Position numbers and translations under genes: made by a program. Shown piece after piece: positions 18,116 to 26,508 of a stretch of DNA of 64,000 bases (position 1 is the first letter of the stretch; each line of letters begins with the position of its first letter). The notes beneath the pieces were generated by a model. It was not told the origin of the DNA, did not search any database, and was given only the letters and a program-made list of their open reading frames with translations. The stretch is from Myxococcales bacterium (GTDB lineage Bacteria > Myxococcota_A > Polyangia > Palsa-1104 > JAEUJZ01), in contig JAEUJZ010000171.1 in assembly GCA_016794505.1 (NCBI GenBank), positions 1-64,000 of the forward strand. The letters run 5' to 3'.

Positions 18116-19489
18116 CTAGTGATCGCTGGCGAAGGCATCGACTATGCCATAGGCATGGGCGACGGCCTCGATGGGGTGAAGCACACGGCGGCCGGTCTCG
18201 TGCGTGACGCGCAGCGAAGCCAGGCTGCAGTCCGAAAGGACCAGATCAGGCGGGCTGCTCTGCACGCCCTGCACGAGCTTCTGCGCGTACTTTTGGCCTG
18301 TCGCGTAGTGCCGCGCTTTCATGCCCCACGTACCGTCGACGGCTGAGCACTCTTCGACCATGCGGACTTCGGTGTTGGGAACCACGCTGAGGACGCGCAT
18401 GCCGGGGAAGCCGATCTTCTGCGCCCGCAGGTGACAAGCGGCGTGATAGGCAATGCGGCCGAGCGAGCGCGGAAAGCTGCGCACCAGCTTCTTTTCACGA
18501 CCGAGCACGACGAGAAACTCCATGAGATCGAGCGTTGCCGCTGCGACCTCTTTGACTTCGGGCAGCGGTACGTACTCGGCCCATTCCTTTTTGATCATCA
18601 TCCCGCATGAGGGGCCAGCGACGAGGACCTTGCGTCCAGCGCGCACATGCGGCAAGAGCAGCGCGACGTTGTGCGCGATCTTGCGACAGGCTGAATCGAT
18701 ATCGCCACCGTCGATGTTAGGCAGGCCGCAGCACGTGGGGATCGCTCCCATCAGCTCAGCGGGCCCATCGCTCGTTCCCTGCGGGTAGTGGACGCGGTAG
18801 CCATTGTGTTCCAAGACCAGCGTCGCGGCGCGCGGTACATGCGGCACGTTGTATTCGCCATAGCAGGTCGGAAACAACACCACCTCGCCGCGCTGGCCCG
18901 CCTGAGCGAGGGGCTCGTGGCGACGGAACCACGAAAGGAAGGTCTCTTCGGCCATCTTGGGCAGCGGGAATTCAGCGGCGATGCCAGCGGTCTTTTCTTG
19001 GATCTTCCGCAGCAGGCGGTGTTCGTTCACGAAGTTGGCGATGGGCGCCAGGCTTCCCGACGCCACGCGACCGATGTGCTGCGGCTCACCGAGCAGGCGA
19101 TCGACGAGAGGGATGCCCTGGGCCTTGGCCCGCACCGCTCGCTCGCGTGCGAAAAGCCGCGGAAGATCGAGCGCTTCAATCGCTTCTTCGTCGGGCGTGT
19201 ATGGGCACTTGATGTAGCAGAGCTTGCACTGCCAGCACTCGTCGGCGATGGCCTGCGCATCGGCCATGGTCAGCGTCTCGGCACCCTCGGCCTGGCCGCT
19301 GCCGATGGCCTGATCGACGCGATCGAACAGCGCTGGAAACGAGCCGCAGTAGTTCACGCACATGCGGCACTCGTGACAGATCTGGAAGGTGCGCTTGAGC
19401 TCGGTGAGCAGGTCGGCTCCGTCGAAATAGCGCGGATCCTGGGGGCTGAAACACGGAGGCTGCGCAGGTGCGCGAGGGATGACGCTCAT
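18116..19489 (-). CDS. CCG-domain Fe-S oxidoreductase (heterodisulfide-reductase-like)
   Basis: A 457-aa protein with two ferredoxin-type clusters (CHECRMCVNYC and CWQCKLCYIKCPYTP) and a C-terminal pair of CCG domains (CCGLPN, GPSCGMMIKKEW, CHLRAQKIG, DCSLASL). These ligands bind 4Fe-4S and the non-canonical cubane seen in HdrB/GlcF-type proteins. It should be a cytosolic electron carrier or reductase. The start is taken at ATG 19489 (MSVIPRAP), with ATG 19501 possible; neither has a strong Shine-Dalgarno sequence. It is second in the rubrerythrin operon and most likely passes electrons to rubrerythrin-like peroxide reduction. Confidence 0.85.
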   Translation of the reverse strand: MSVIPRAPAQPPCFSPQDPRYFDGADLLTELKRTFQICHECRMCVNYCGSFPALFDRVDQAIGSGQAEGAETLTMADAQAIADECWQCKLCYIKCPYTPDEEAIEALDLPRLFARERAVRAKAQGIPLVDRLLGEPQHIGRVASGSLAPIANFVNEHRLLRKIQEKTAGIAAEFPLPKMAEETFLSWFRRHEPLAQAGQRGEVVLFPTCYGEYNVPHVPRAATLVLEHNGYRVHYPQGTSDGPAELMGAIPTCCGLPNIDGGDIDSACRKIAHNVALLLPHVRAGRKVLVAGPSCGMMIKKEWAEYVPLPEVKEVAAATLDLMEFLVVLGREKKLVRSFPRSLGRIAYHAACHLRAQKIGFPGMRVLSVVPNTEVRMVEECSAVDGTWGMKARHYATGQKYAQKLVQGVQSSPPDLVLSDCSLASLRVTHETGRRVLHPIEAVAHAYGIVDAFASDH

Positions 19490-19643
19490 GCCCCGCATCA
19501 TAGAAGAAAAGCCACGGCTCGCGGCGCTGCGGTCGTGGCGTTTTTTCAGGCGGTGTGCGCGAGCGCGCATGGGCTCGCTTTGCAGGCGGGAAGGACGAGG
19601 AAGCGCGTGGTGGGAAGAGGCCGCAGGCTGCGGCTAGGAGCGG

Positions 19644-20069
<426 letters not shown>

Positions 20070-20264
20070 GTGCTGTCTCCTTGTTTCTCGACTGTGGGTT
20101 TGGTCGGGACGTGGGCTGTTCGTGGAGTTCAAGCCGGTGGTCCGCGCCGCGGGGTCGGCGGGCTGGACTGACGGGTTTGGATGCAGGGCCGGGCCGGTCT
20201 GCGTCGCGTGGCCACCAGAACGATGAACTGCGCGTCCATCTTTAATGGCAAATCCTTCGGCGAA

Positions 20265-21110
20265 TCAAGTCTCTTGCGTGGCGGTGTCACGGCTGGGTTC
20301 GGCACGCGTCGATAGGCTGGCATCGGTGCGCAGCGCCAGCAGAAATTCGATGTTCCCGGCCGGGCCGCTGATTGGGGATGTGGTGACACCGACGGCCGTG
20401 CAGCCAAGCTCGCGCGCCGTCGCCACGCAGCGCTCGATACACTGCGTGTGCAGCGCCGGATCGCGGACCACTCCGCCTTTGCCGACGTGTCCCTTGCCGA
20501 CTTCAAACTGCGGCTTCACCAGCGTGATAATCAGCCGTCCGCCTTTGCCGACGGCTTCGACCAAGCGCGGCAGAATAAGCGTCTGGGAAATAAACGACAC
20601 ATCGCAGACAGCCAGCGTCGGGACAAAGGGCAGGGCGGCGACATCCAAATAGCGGGCATTGACCCGATCGATGGCGACGACGCGTGGGTCACTGCGCAGC
20701 GACCAAGCCAGCTGACCATAACCTACGTCGACGGCGCAGACGCGGGCCGCCCCCGCCTGCAGCAGGCAGTCAGTAAAGCCGCCGGTTGATGCACCGACAT
20801 CCAAGGCCAGCGCGCCGCGTACCTCGGGCGCCAGGCCGAAGAAGTCGAGGGCATGGCGCAGCTTGAGCCCACCGCGCGAGACAAAGGGCAGGATCTCGCC
20901 GCGCAGACGGATATCGGCACCGGGCTCGACGCGGACCCCGGCCTTGGTCTGGACGTGGCCGTTGACCTCGATCTGCCCAGCCATGATCAGCGCCTGGGCT
21001 TTTTCGCGACTCGGCGCCAGGCCCAGGTGAAGCACGCGCTGGTCGAGACGGCTGTCCTCGGGCGTGAGATCCGGGGCGGTGCGGCGCGGGCTCGCTGCGG
21101 GCTTGGGCAT
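20265..21110 (-). CDS. tlyA: TlyA-family rRNA 2'-O-methyltransferase
   Basis: A 281-aa enzyme with an N-terminal S4 RNA-binding domain (about residues 16-75; RLDQRVLHLGLAPSREKAQ, VSRGGLKLRHAL) and an FtsJ/RrmJ-like methyltransferase (about 80-265). The SAM loop is DVGASTGGFTDCLLQ, followed by AVDVGYGQLAW, CDVSFIS, and LVKPQFEVGKGHVGKGG. Family members modify 16S and 23S rRNA at the subunit interface. The start at 21110 lies 8 nt past the stop of the upstream propeller lipoprotein. Length and motifs are complete. Confidence 0.92.
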   Translation of the reverse strand: MPKPAASPRRTAPDLTPEDSRLDQRVLHLGLAPSREKAQALIMAGQIEVNGHVQTKAGVRVEPGADIRLRGEILPFVSRGGLKLRHALDFFGLAPEVRGALALDVGASTGGFTDCLLQAGAARVCAVDVGYGQLAWSLRSDPRVVAIDRVNARYLDVAALPFVPTLAVCDVSFISQTLILPRLVEAVGKGGRLIITLVKPQFEVGKGHVGKGGVVRDPALHTQCIERCVATARELGCTAVGVTTSPISGPAGNIEFLLALRTDASLSTRAEPSRDTATQET

Positions 21111-21118
21111 GGGCAGGA

Positions 21119-22132
21119 CTACCAACGGCTGCTGAAGCTGGTGCTGGTGCTCGACAAGCGAGAAATCGCGGCGCTGTTGCCGACCAGCCAGCCATCGCTG
21201 GTACCCTGCGTCCACAGCGCATTGCCGTCGCCGTTACTGTATCGAACGGCAGTCATGCCATTCCAGCGCGTAGTCTCGCTGCTGTTGGTGAACCAGATGC
21301 TGGTGTCGTTGTTGACGAACAAGTTGCCTGCGGTCATGCCGCCGGTCAGCATGGTGCTCGCGGTGCCCCAGCGCATGCCGTCCCAGGCCGAGACATAGCC
21401 GGCATTGGTCAACATCCAGATCTTGTTCGAGCTAAATCCGCGCACGCGCGCGTACAGCGTGCTGCCGCCGCTTGAAAACTCGTCGAGCTTGGTGCCGTCC
21501 CACTTGAGCATGTAGCCAAGCTCGCCGACCATCCAGATGTTGTTGTTGCCCGAGCCCCAGACCGACCACAGCGAGTTGACACCGGTCGTCGGTACGACGG
21601 CCCAGTTGGTGCCGTTGTAGCGAACCACCAGCCCATCGTCACCGACGATCCAGATGTCGTTGGCGCCGCTGCCCCAGATGTCGTTCAGCGCAATGCCGCT
21701 GGGGATGGGCAGCTCAATGCGCCGCCAGCTTGAGCCGTTCCAGCGCATGCACAGCCCGTTGTCTCCGATGGCGTAGACGTTGTTGGGACCGGTGCCCCAC
21801 AGGCTCCAGATGGTCTCGCCCATGCCGGGGTTGGCGATGCGGCGCCAGCTTGTGCCGTTCCAGTGCAGGGTGCCCGAGCCCGAGCCGGCGGCCCAGACAT
21901 CGGTGGTGCTGTTGCCCCAGATCGCCTGCAAGTTTGGCGAGGCCACGCGACGGTCCGCCCATTCCCAGACGCCATCGCTGTTCTGACGCAGAGCCAGCGG
22001 CGCTTGCGACAAGGCCACTGGCTCGTCGCTGTCATCGAGCAATAGCGGCTGCGGCTCACCGCAGGCCACAAGAATCGACGCCCCCAAGAACGCCCACGTC
22101 ACAGATGAAAGGGCAGAGAGCACGGTCTTCAT
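21119..22132 (-). CDS. Beta-propeller lipoprotein with WNG/W-blade repeats
   Basis: A 337-aa protein with a signal peptide and lipobox LVAC. It then has about six blades of the pattern IWGSxxxxxWxVGxxGxxxRWNGxxW (for example DIWGSGANDIWIVGDDGL, SVWGSGNNNIWMVGELGY). It is the same family as the interrupted gene at 22371/34146. These proteins are common as paralogous surface lipoproteins in myxobacteria; function is unknown. It ends 8 nt before tlyA, so both may be one transcript. Confidence 0.7.
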   Translation of the reverse strand: MKTVLSALSSVTWAFLGASILVACGEPQPLLLDDSDEPVALSQAPLALRQNSDGVWEWADRRVASPNLQAIWGNSTTDVWAAGSGSGTLHWNGTSWRRIANPGMGETIWSLWGTGPNNVYAIGDNGLCMRWNGSSWRRIELPIPSGIALNDIWGSGANDIWIVGDDGLVVRYNGTNWAVVPTTGVNSLWSVWGSGNNNIWMVGELGYMLKWDGTKLDEFSSGGSTLYARVRGFSSNKIWMLTNAGYVSAWDGMRWGTASTMLTGGMTAGNLFVNNDTSIWFTNSSETTRWNGMTAVRYSNGDGNALWTQGTSDGWLVGNSAAISRLSSTSTSFSSRW

Positions 22133-22370
22133 CGGGTCACCATCCGGTCAGGTTTTCGTCGCAACCAAAAGCAGAGGCTGGGAATGTAGGCGCCCAGTGG
22201 CCGCAGCGTCAACGCACTTGTCGACGATGGCACCCCGCGGTCCGCGGCGCTGTGGGCTGGGCATGACGCGCCGTCGGTCCGGGCTGCATCCGACGGCATC
22301 AGGCGGGTCCCTTGTTGCTACGATGTGTACGTGGGCATGCGCCCATTCGACACAAAAGAGAGGTCTGCCA

Positions 22371-22778
22371 ATGAACACTGTGGGGGATGTCTTGGCTCGG
22401 CGACGAGCGACGCGTTGGGGTGTTTGCCTTGCGCTTTGGGGGCTGTTTTTGGGGGCAGGGTGCCAGACGACCCCGATGGAAGGGGCCCAGTGCGACGCCA
22501 GCCGTCCCTGTGGCGAGGGCCTGGTCTGCGACGTCGTGCAGGGGCGCTGCGTCTCGGCCGATCCCGCCATCCGCTACTGCACGGGAGACGGCTGGTGCTG
22601 GCAGAACCCGTCTCCGCAAGGCAACCCGTTACGAGCCACCTGGGCACACAGCCCCACCACCATTTGGACCGTCGGCGACGCCGGGACCATCGCCGCGGCC
22701 AATTCAGCCGGTCCTCTGCATCGCCGCGTGCGGACAGTACCGGGGGAAGAGCGCGCTCAGGGATCATTGCTTGTTTAA
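22371..22778 (+). pseudogene. 5' part of beta-propeller lipoprotein gene interrupted by element 2
   Basis: ATG 22371 follows GAGAGG. The signal peptide ends in LGAGC, then comes a Cys-rich linker (CDASRPCGEGLVCDVVQGRC) and the first propeller blade up to TTIWTVGDAGTI at 22691. After that point the frame leaves the family pattern and stops at 22778. The continuation LKWDGMRW is found in frame at 34146. Joining 22371-22691 to 34146-35690 restores a 621-aa lipoprotein with no lost or extra base. Confidence 0.85.
22689..22691. other. Predicted left hybrid attachment site core (element 2)
   Basis: Host sequence GGGACC is followed by ATC and then element sequence GCCGCGG. Reading outward from the AT dinucleotide, the two arms match at 8 of 11 positions. 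This is consistent with a serine-recombinase crossover on a central dinucleotide. The exact core (AT or another step within ATC) cannot be fixed without the empty site. Confidence 0.5.
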
Positions 22779-23141
22779 GTGCATATAGATTGAATCCACG
22801 ATTCCATTGGTGTTGCACGGTTTTACAAAGATACGGAAAATCTCTGGCCTGGCCAAGGCGCAGCGATTGATATTGGAGAGAGCTAAATACGCGATAAATA
22901 CAGGTTTATTATCGCCATGGCGATTTTGTGTGTTAAATAATTCACGAAATTTATCTGGAGTGAGATTTATATCAAAAATAACTGCATCGAAATCAGATTG
23001 GCGCATAAGTTCAGTCGCATCCTCGATTTCCCGAGCCGTGCGCACGGTGGCGCTATACGAGGCCAGGTCGTCTGCGAGGCTGTGGCGGGCGAAGACGTCT
23101 TTGTCGATAACCAAGATGTTGGCGTTGCTGAGCTTGCCCAT
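22764..23141 (-). CDS. Stand-alone receiver-domain protein
   Basis: A 125-aa single-domain response regulator. ATG 23141 is chosen because AGGAG lies 7 nt upstream. It has acidic residues in VIDKD (D13, D15), phospho-acceptor Asp57 in IFDINLTP and Lys107 in FVKPCN. The usual Thr/Ser position lies in FIAYLALSN and looks non-canonical. No output domain is present. Its DNA is markedly AT-richer than the surroundings. It is the cargo gene nearest the left junction (stop 72 bp away) and is likely served by the hybrid kinase in the same element, which is inference. Confidence 0.7.
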   Translation of the reverse strand: MGKLSNANILVIDKDVFARHSLADDLASYSATVRTAREIEDATELMRQSDFDAVIFDINLTPDKFRELFNTQNRHGDNKPVFIAYLALSNINRCALARPEIFRIFVKPCNTNGIVDSIYMHLNKQ

Positions 23142-23222
23142 GGCTAGACTCCTCATCCCACGTGGTTCGGCTGGCCGCGAGGGCTTGGGCCGGCAAAACC
23201 GCTGACTCGATCCACCAGACAC

Positions 23223-23238
23223 TGCAAACCGCATTCCA
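23223..23238 (-). promoter_or_regulatory. Possible sigma-54 promoter of the receiver gene
   Basis: On the minus strand TGGAATGCGGTTTGCA has the -24 GG and -12 GC ten bases apart. Transcription would start about 23211, roughly 70 bp before the receiver ATG. The -24 half deviates from TGGCAC at two positions. An NtrC-type activator is encoded in the same element. Confidence 0.35.
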
Positions 23239-23443
23239 CGGATCGTTTTTCCCCCTGCGGCGCGTGAGTAGCGATCACGGGCTATTTGCAGCGGGACAGC
23301 CGCAAACCGTTTGTACGACCGTGGTCCTTCCGAGGGTGGTGGGTCCGCTTGGCGAGGGCTCGTCGCAGGTTGCGACTGGGGCGATCTCAGCTGTCTCAGA
23401 TTGCGAATCATGAGCTCGCATCGCCGAGAAACGCAGGTGCGAG

Positions 23444-24346
23444 CTAGGCCAGAGGAATGCTGCCCAAGGTGCGCACCACCTCGGGCAAAGGGCCGATGAC
23501 ACCGCCCCGACTGTGCGCCACGGCCTGCAGCAGAAGCTCGGCAAGATCGCTCTGTGTCGGGCCCCAGCGGCGCTGCAACAGTTGCACGACGAACAGCGGG
23601 TGCAGCCGCGGCAGACCATCGCAGAAAAAGCGCGACAGATCGACGTCCGCGCGCAGGGCATAGCAGCGCAAAAGGTGGTTGACGAGCAGCGGGATGTCTT
23701 CCATGCGCTGTTGAAGCGGCGGCTCAACCCCGACCTCGTGATGGCTGATTCTGGACTCGCGGGCGGCCCAGGCGACGGGGCTTTCACCGACCAGCCCGTC
23801 GTCGTCGGCCAAGCCAAAGAACGGTGCCTGCTCGACGGGATACTTCGTCAAAGAAGGCATCTGGGGCGCGCGTCTGGTGCAGTAAAGGACCAAGCGATTT
23901 TCCAAGTAAAGGGTGTCACCTGGGACGACAGGCGCTTCCACCAGCTTGCTGCCGTTGAGATAGGCGGGAAGTGAGCCGACGTTCTTCACGAACACGGCGT
24001 GCTTGAGTGGGCGAAGCTCAAGCAGTCGCTGCGGCAGCATGGGGATCTGCTGCTCAAGGCGCCCGGTGGGGGCTGGGTCGCTATCGCGTACGGCTGGAGG
24101 CCGATGGCGAAAGAACATCAGCTGACGGCCCAAGCCGTTGCCGTGGGCAAGCCGCTCGCGCGTCTTCGTCTCTCCGCCAAGTACGTGCAGCGGATATTGC
24201 GCGGACAACAGCGCAACCTCGCCAACGCGATGGGGCTCATCCGCTGACCAGGCGATGACCAGAGCAAGCTCGTCTGTCTGCTGTGCCCGTGACCGTCCGG
24301 TCTGTGCCGGTACGCTGCTGCGCACCACAACATCCATCGGTTCCAT
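23444..24346 (-). CDS. FHA-domain protein with degenerate sigma-54-activator region
   Basis: A 300-aa protein. ATG 24346 is chosen for GGAGG 8 nt upstream; the longer ATG 24370 has none. Residues ~20-130 look like an FHA phosphopeptide-binding fold (LKHAVFVKNVGSLPAYLNGSKL, PGDTLYLENRLVLYC). The C-terminal part keeps pieces of an AAA+ enhancer-binding protein (GLVGESPVAWAARE, RMEDIPLLVNHLL) but lacks Walker A, Walker B and GAFTGA. It cannot be an ATP-driven activator. It may act as an adaptor for phosphorylated partners, a form known among myxobacterial FHA proteins. It is divergent from the NtrC-type gene. Confidence 0.6.
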   Translation of the reverse strand: MEPMDVVVRSSVPAQTGRSRAQQTDELALVIAWSADEPHRVGEVALLSAQYPLHVLGGETKTRERLAHGNGLGRQLMFFRHRPPAVRDSDPAPTGRLEQQIPMLPQRLLELRPLKHAVFVKNVGSLPAYLNGSKLVEAPVVPGDTLYLENRLVLYCTRRAPQMPSLTKYPVEQAPFFGLADDDGLVGESPVAWAARESRISHHEVGVEPPLQQRMEDIPLLVNHLLRCYALRADVDLSRFFCDGLPRLHPLFVVQLLQRRWGPTQSDLAELLLQAVAHSRGGVIGPLPEVVRTLGSIPLA

Positions 24347-24582
24347 TGATGCATCCTCCGCGTGAGTCATTTGCGCTGTGAACAAAGCAAGCCGCGCGCC
24401 GAGACGCGCATCCGTTTGTGCGCCACAGCGACGCACTCTGGCCGATGAAAGACCAGCGAATGAACACGGTGCGCGTTCGACTACTGAGGCGCACGACAGC
24501 AGCGCACGACAACCTGCGGCGATGGCAGTTTCCGCGGATCGTGCAGCCGCTTGCGCCGTCGGATTGCGCTAGACTCGAAGCT

Positions 24583-25980
24583 ATGCTGGTGCGCCGCGGC
24601 GTCGTCGCTGTTGTAGACGATGATCCCGTCCTTCGGACGTTCCTGGCCTTGTGGTTGCGCCAAGCTGGCTATGAAGTCGAAGAGCACACGCAGGGGGCTT
24701 CACTTCGTCAGCGATCCACAGAAGATCTGCTGGTCGTTTGCTTGGACTTGGGACTGGGGGACATTCCTGGCTTCGATGTGCTGGATCATCTGCACAAGGC
24801 CGATCCCGATCTGCCCGTTGTCGTTGTGTCGGCGCAGTCCGAAGTGGAGACCGCAGTCGCAGCGATGCAGCGGGGCGCCTATGACTATTTGGTCAAGCCG
24901 CTGGAACAATCTCGCGTGATTCATACCCTGCGCCGAGCCCGCGAGAGGCGCGAGTTGTTCTGGCAACTACACGATCTGCAGGGTGCGCAAGCATCCCTGA
25001 TTCCCGTCGCTGAGAGCTCGGCGATGCGCGATGTGATGCGGCAGATCGATCAGATTCGCGGCAGCGATGTACCGGTCTGCATCTTGGGCGAAAGCGGCAC
25101 GGGAAAAGAGCTGGTTGCACGAACGATTCATCAGCAGAGCCGGCGACGGAACAGCCCCTTTGTCGCCATCAACTGCGCATCCATTCCCGAGTCGCTACAG
25201 GAGTCCGAGCTCTTCGGTCATGAAAAAGGAGCCTTCACCGGAGCGGTTGAGCTGCATCGCGGTCGCTTTGAACAGGCCGATGGCGGCACGCTGTTTCTCG
25301 ATGAAGTAGGCGAGATGCCGCCTTCGATGCAGGCCAAGCTCTTGCGCGTGCTGCAAGAGCGTGTCTTCCGTCGCGTCGGCGGCGCGCGTGAGCTGGCGAT
25401 GAACGCGCGGATTCTCTGCGCAACCAATCGAAACCTGCATGCAGAAGTCGATGCGGGACGGTTTCGCGCCGATCTCTTTTTTCGCTTGGTGGTCTATCCC
25501 ATCCAGCTACCGCCACTGCGCGCACGGCGTGAGGACATCCCTCACTTGATCGGACACTTCCTGCGCCGACTGGGGAAGGATGTAGGGCGAAGCGTGAATC
25601 GCATCACCCCCGATGCACTCGACTGCCTGGTGCATTACGACTGGCCCGGCAATGTGCGCGAGGTCGAAAACGTGATCCATCGCGCCATGCTGGCGTGCCG
25701 CGGAGATCAGATCACGCGAGCCGAGCTGCCAACCGAGCTACGCGACGCCACAGCGGGCCACTTGCCGGTGTCCGAGCCTCCTTCCGTTGCGCATTCACCG
25801 TCGACGCTGCCAACGCTGCGCCTGGATGAGCTTGAAGAGCTGGCCATTCAGATTTCGCTGGCACAGGCCGAAGGGGATGCCAAGGTTGCGGCGCAGCTTC
25901 TGGGCATCAGTCGCGCGACCCTGTATCGCCGCTTGGCGGTGATGAAGCATGTCACTGCAGCATCCAAGAAACCGACGTAG
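24583..25980 (+). CDS. NtrC-family sigma-54 response regulator (element 2)
   Basis: A 465-aa protein. The receiver (about 1-120) has Asp55 in CLDLGLGD, acidic DDD at 12-14 and Lys in VKPLEQ. The AAA+ core (about 145-370) has Walker A GESGTGKE, the sigma-54-contacting GAFTGA, Walker B TLFLDEVGEM and RADLFFRL. The C-terminal Fis-type helix-turn-helix (AAQLLGISRATLYRRL) is near 430-450. ATG 24583 starts at the receiver; upstream in-frame codons to 24418 are unlikely to be coding. The protein is complete and probably functional. Likely targets are sigma-54 promoters in or near the element. Confidence 0.9.
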   Translation: MLVRRGVVAVVDDDPVLRTFLALWLRQAGYEVEEHTQGASLRQRSTEDLLVVCLDLGLGDIPGFDVLDHLHKADPDLPVVVVSAQSEVETAVAAMQRGAYDYLVKPLEQSRVIHTLRRARERRELFWQLHDLQGAQASLIPVAESSAMRDVMRQIDQIRGSDVPVCILGESGTGKELVARTIHQQSRRRNSPFVAINCASIPESLQESELFGHEKGAFTGAVELHRGRFEQADGGTLFLDEVGEMPPSMQAKLLRVLQERVFRRVGGARELAMNARILCATNRNLHAEVDAGRFRADLFFRLVVYPIQLPPLRARREDIPHLIGHFLRRLGKDVGRSVNRITPDALDCLVHYDWPGNVREVENVIHRAMLACRGDQITRAELPTELRDATAGHLPVSEPPSVAHSPSTLPTLRLDELEELAIQISLAQAEGDAKVAAQLLGISRATLYRRLAVMKHVTAASKKPT

Positions 25981-25983
25981 TGA

Positions 25984-26001
25984 TGTGACGCCGACGTCAC
26001 A
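25984..26001. promoter_or_regulatory. Inverted repeat TGTGACG/CGTCACA
   Basis: Two 7-bp arms with a 4-bp loop lie 3 bp after the NtrC-type stop codon and 115 bp before the next start. No T-run follows, so an operator or activator site for the downstream two-gene operon is as likely as a terminator. Confidence 0.35.
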
Positions 26002-26116
26002 CATCCAGCGCCTGCATTGAATCGTGGCGGCCGCTACGTCCTTCGACGCAGCGGCAAAGACCGCGTGCCATAATACGAAGACATCACGCGCTGACTCGGA
26101 AGACTGCGAGGGGGGC

Positions 26117-26500
26117 ATGGCCGAGATCATCGAAACGCGCACCGGCCGCACGTGGCTGCGAGACGACGGAATCGTGCAGTCAGACGGCAAGCCAGGAGCG
26201 GAACACAGCGTCCACGATGCGCTAGAGAACGTGGCGGCGATTGCGCGCCTATCGCGCGGCAAGCCTCGTCCAAGCTTGGTCTGTCTGCGGCACGTCAAGA
26301 CGATCAGCCGCGAAGCGCGTCAGTACTATGCGGGGCCTGATGCCGCGAGTGCGCAGACTGCGGTGGCGCTGATCGTCGAATCGCCTGTGTCGCTCGTGAT
26401 CGGCAGCTTCTTCCTGGGGCTTAACCGGGCGTCGATGCCGCTGCGCCTGTTCGCATCGGAAAGTGACGCTGTTGCGTGGCTGCGCACCTTCGTGCGCTGA
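26117..26500 (+). CDS. DUF7793/STAS-like small protein
   Basis: A 127-aa protein preceded by GAGGGGGG. The pattern TWLRDDGIVQ, VHDALENVAAIARLSRGK, PSLVCLRHVKTISREARQYYAG, VALIVESPVSLVIGSFFLGLNR, MPLRLFASESDAVAWLRTF fits a SpoIIAA/STAS-like fold known from many paralogous myxobacterial proteins. They often sit directly before histidine kinases. The stop is 8 nt before the hybrid kinase start, so the two are coupled. It may modulate or sense for the kinase; the exact function is unknown. Confidence 0.65.
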   Translation: MAEIIETRTGRTWLRDDGIVQSDGKPGAEHSVHDALENVAAIARLSRGKPRPSLVCLRHVKTISREARQYYAGPDAASAQTAVALIVESPVSLVIGSFFLGLNRASMPLRLFASESDAVAWLRTFVR

Positions 26501-26508
26501 GCAGAGTT

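Noticed and set aside
22692..22740. Terminal inverted repeats of a transposon at the element 2 ends
   Set aside because: The sequences inside the left and right junctions share no inverted match beyond the few bases at the core, and no DDE transposase is present.
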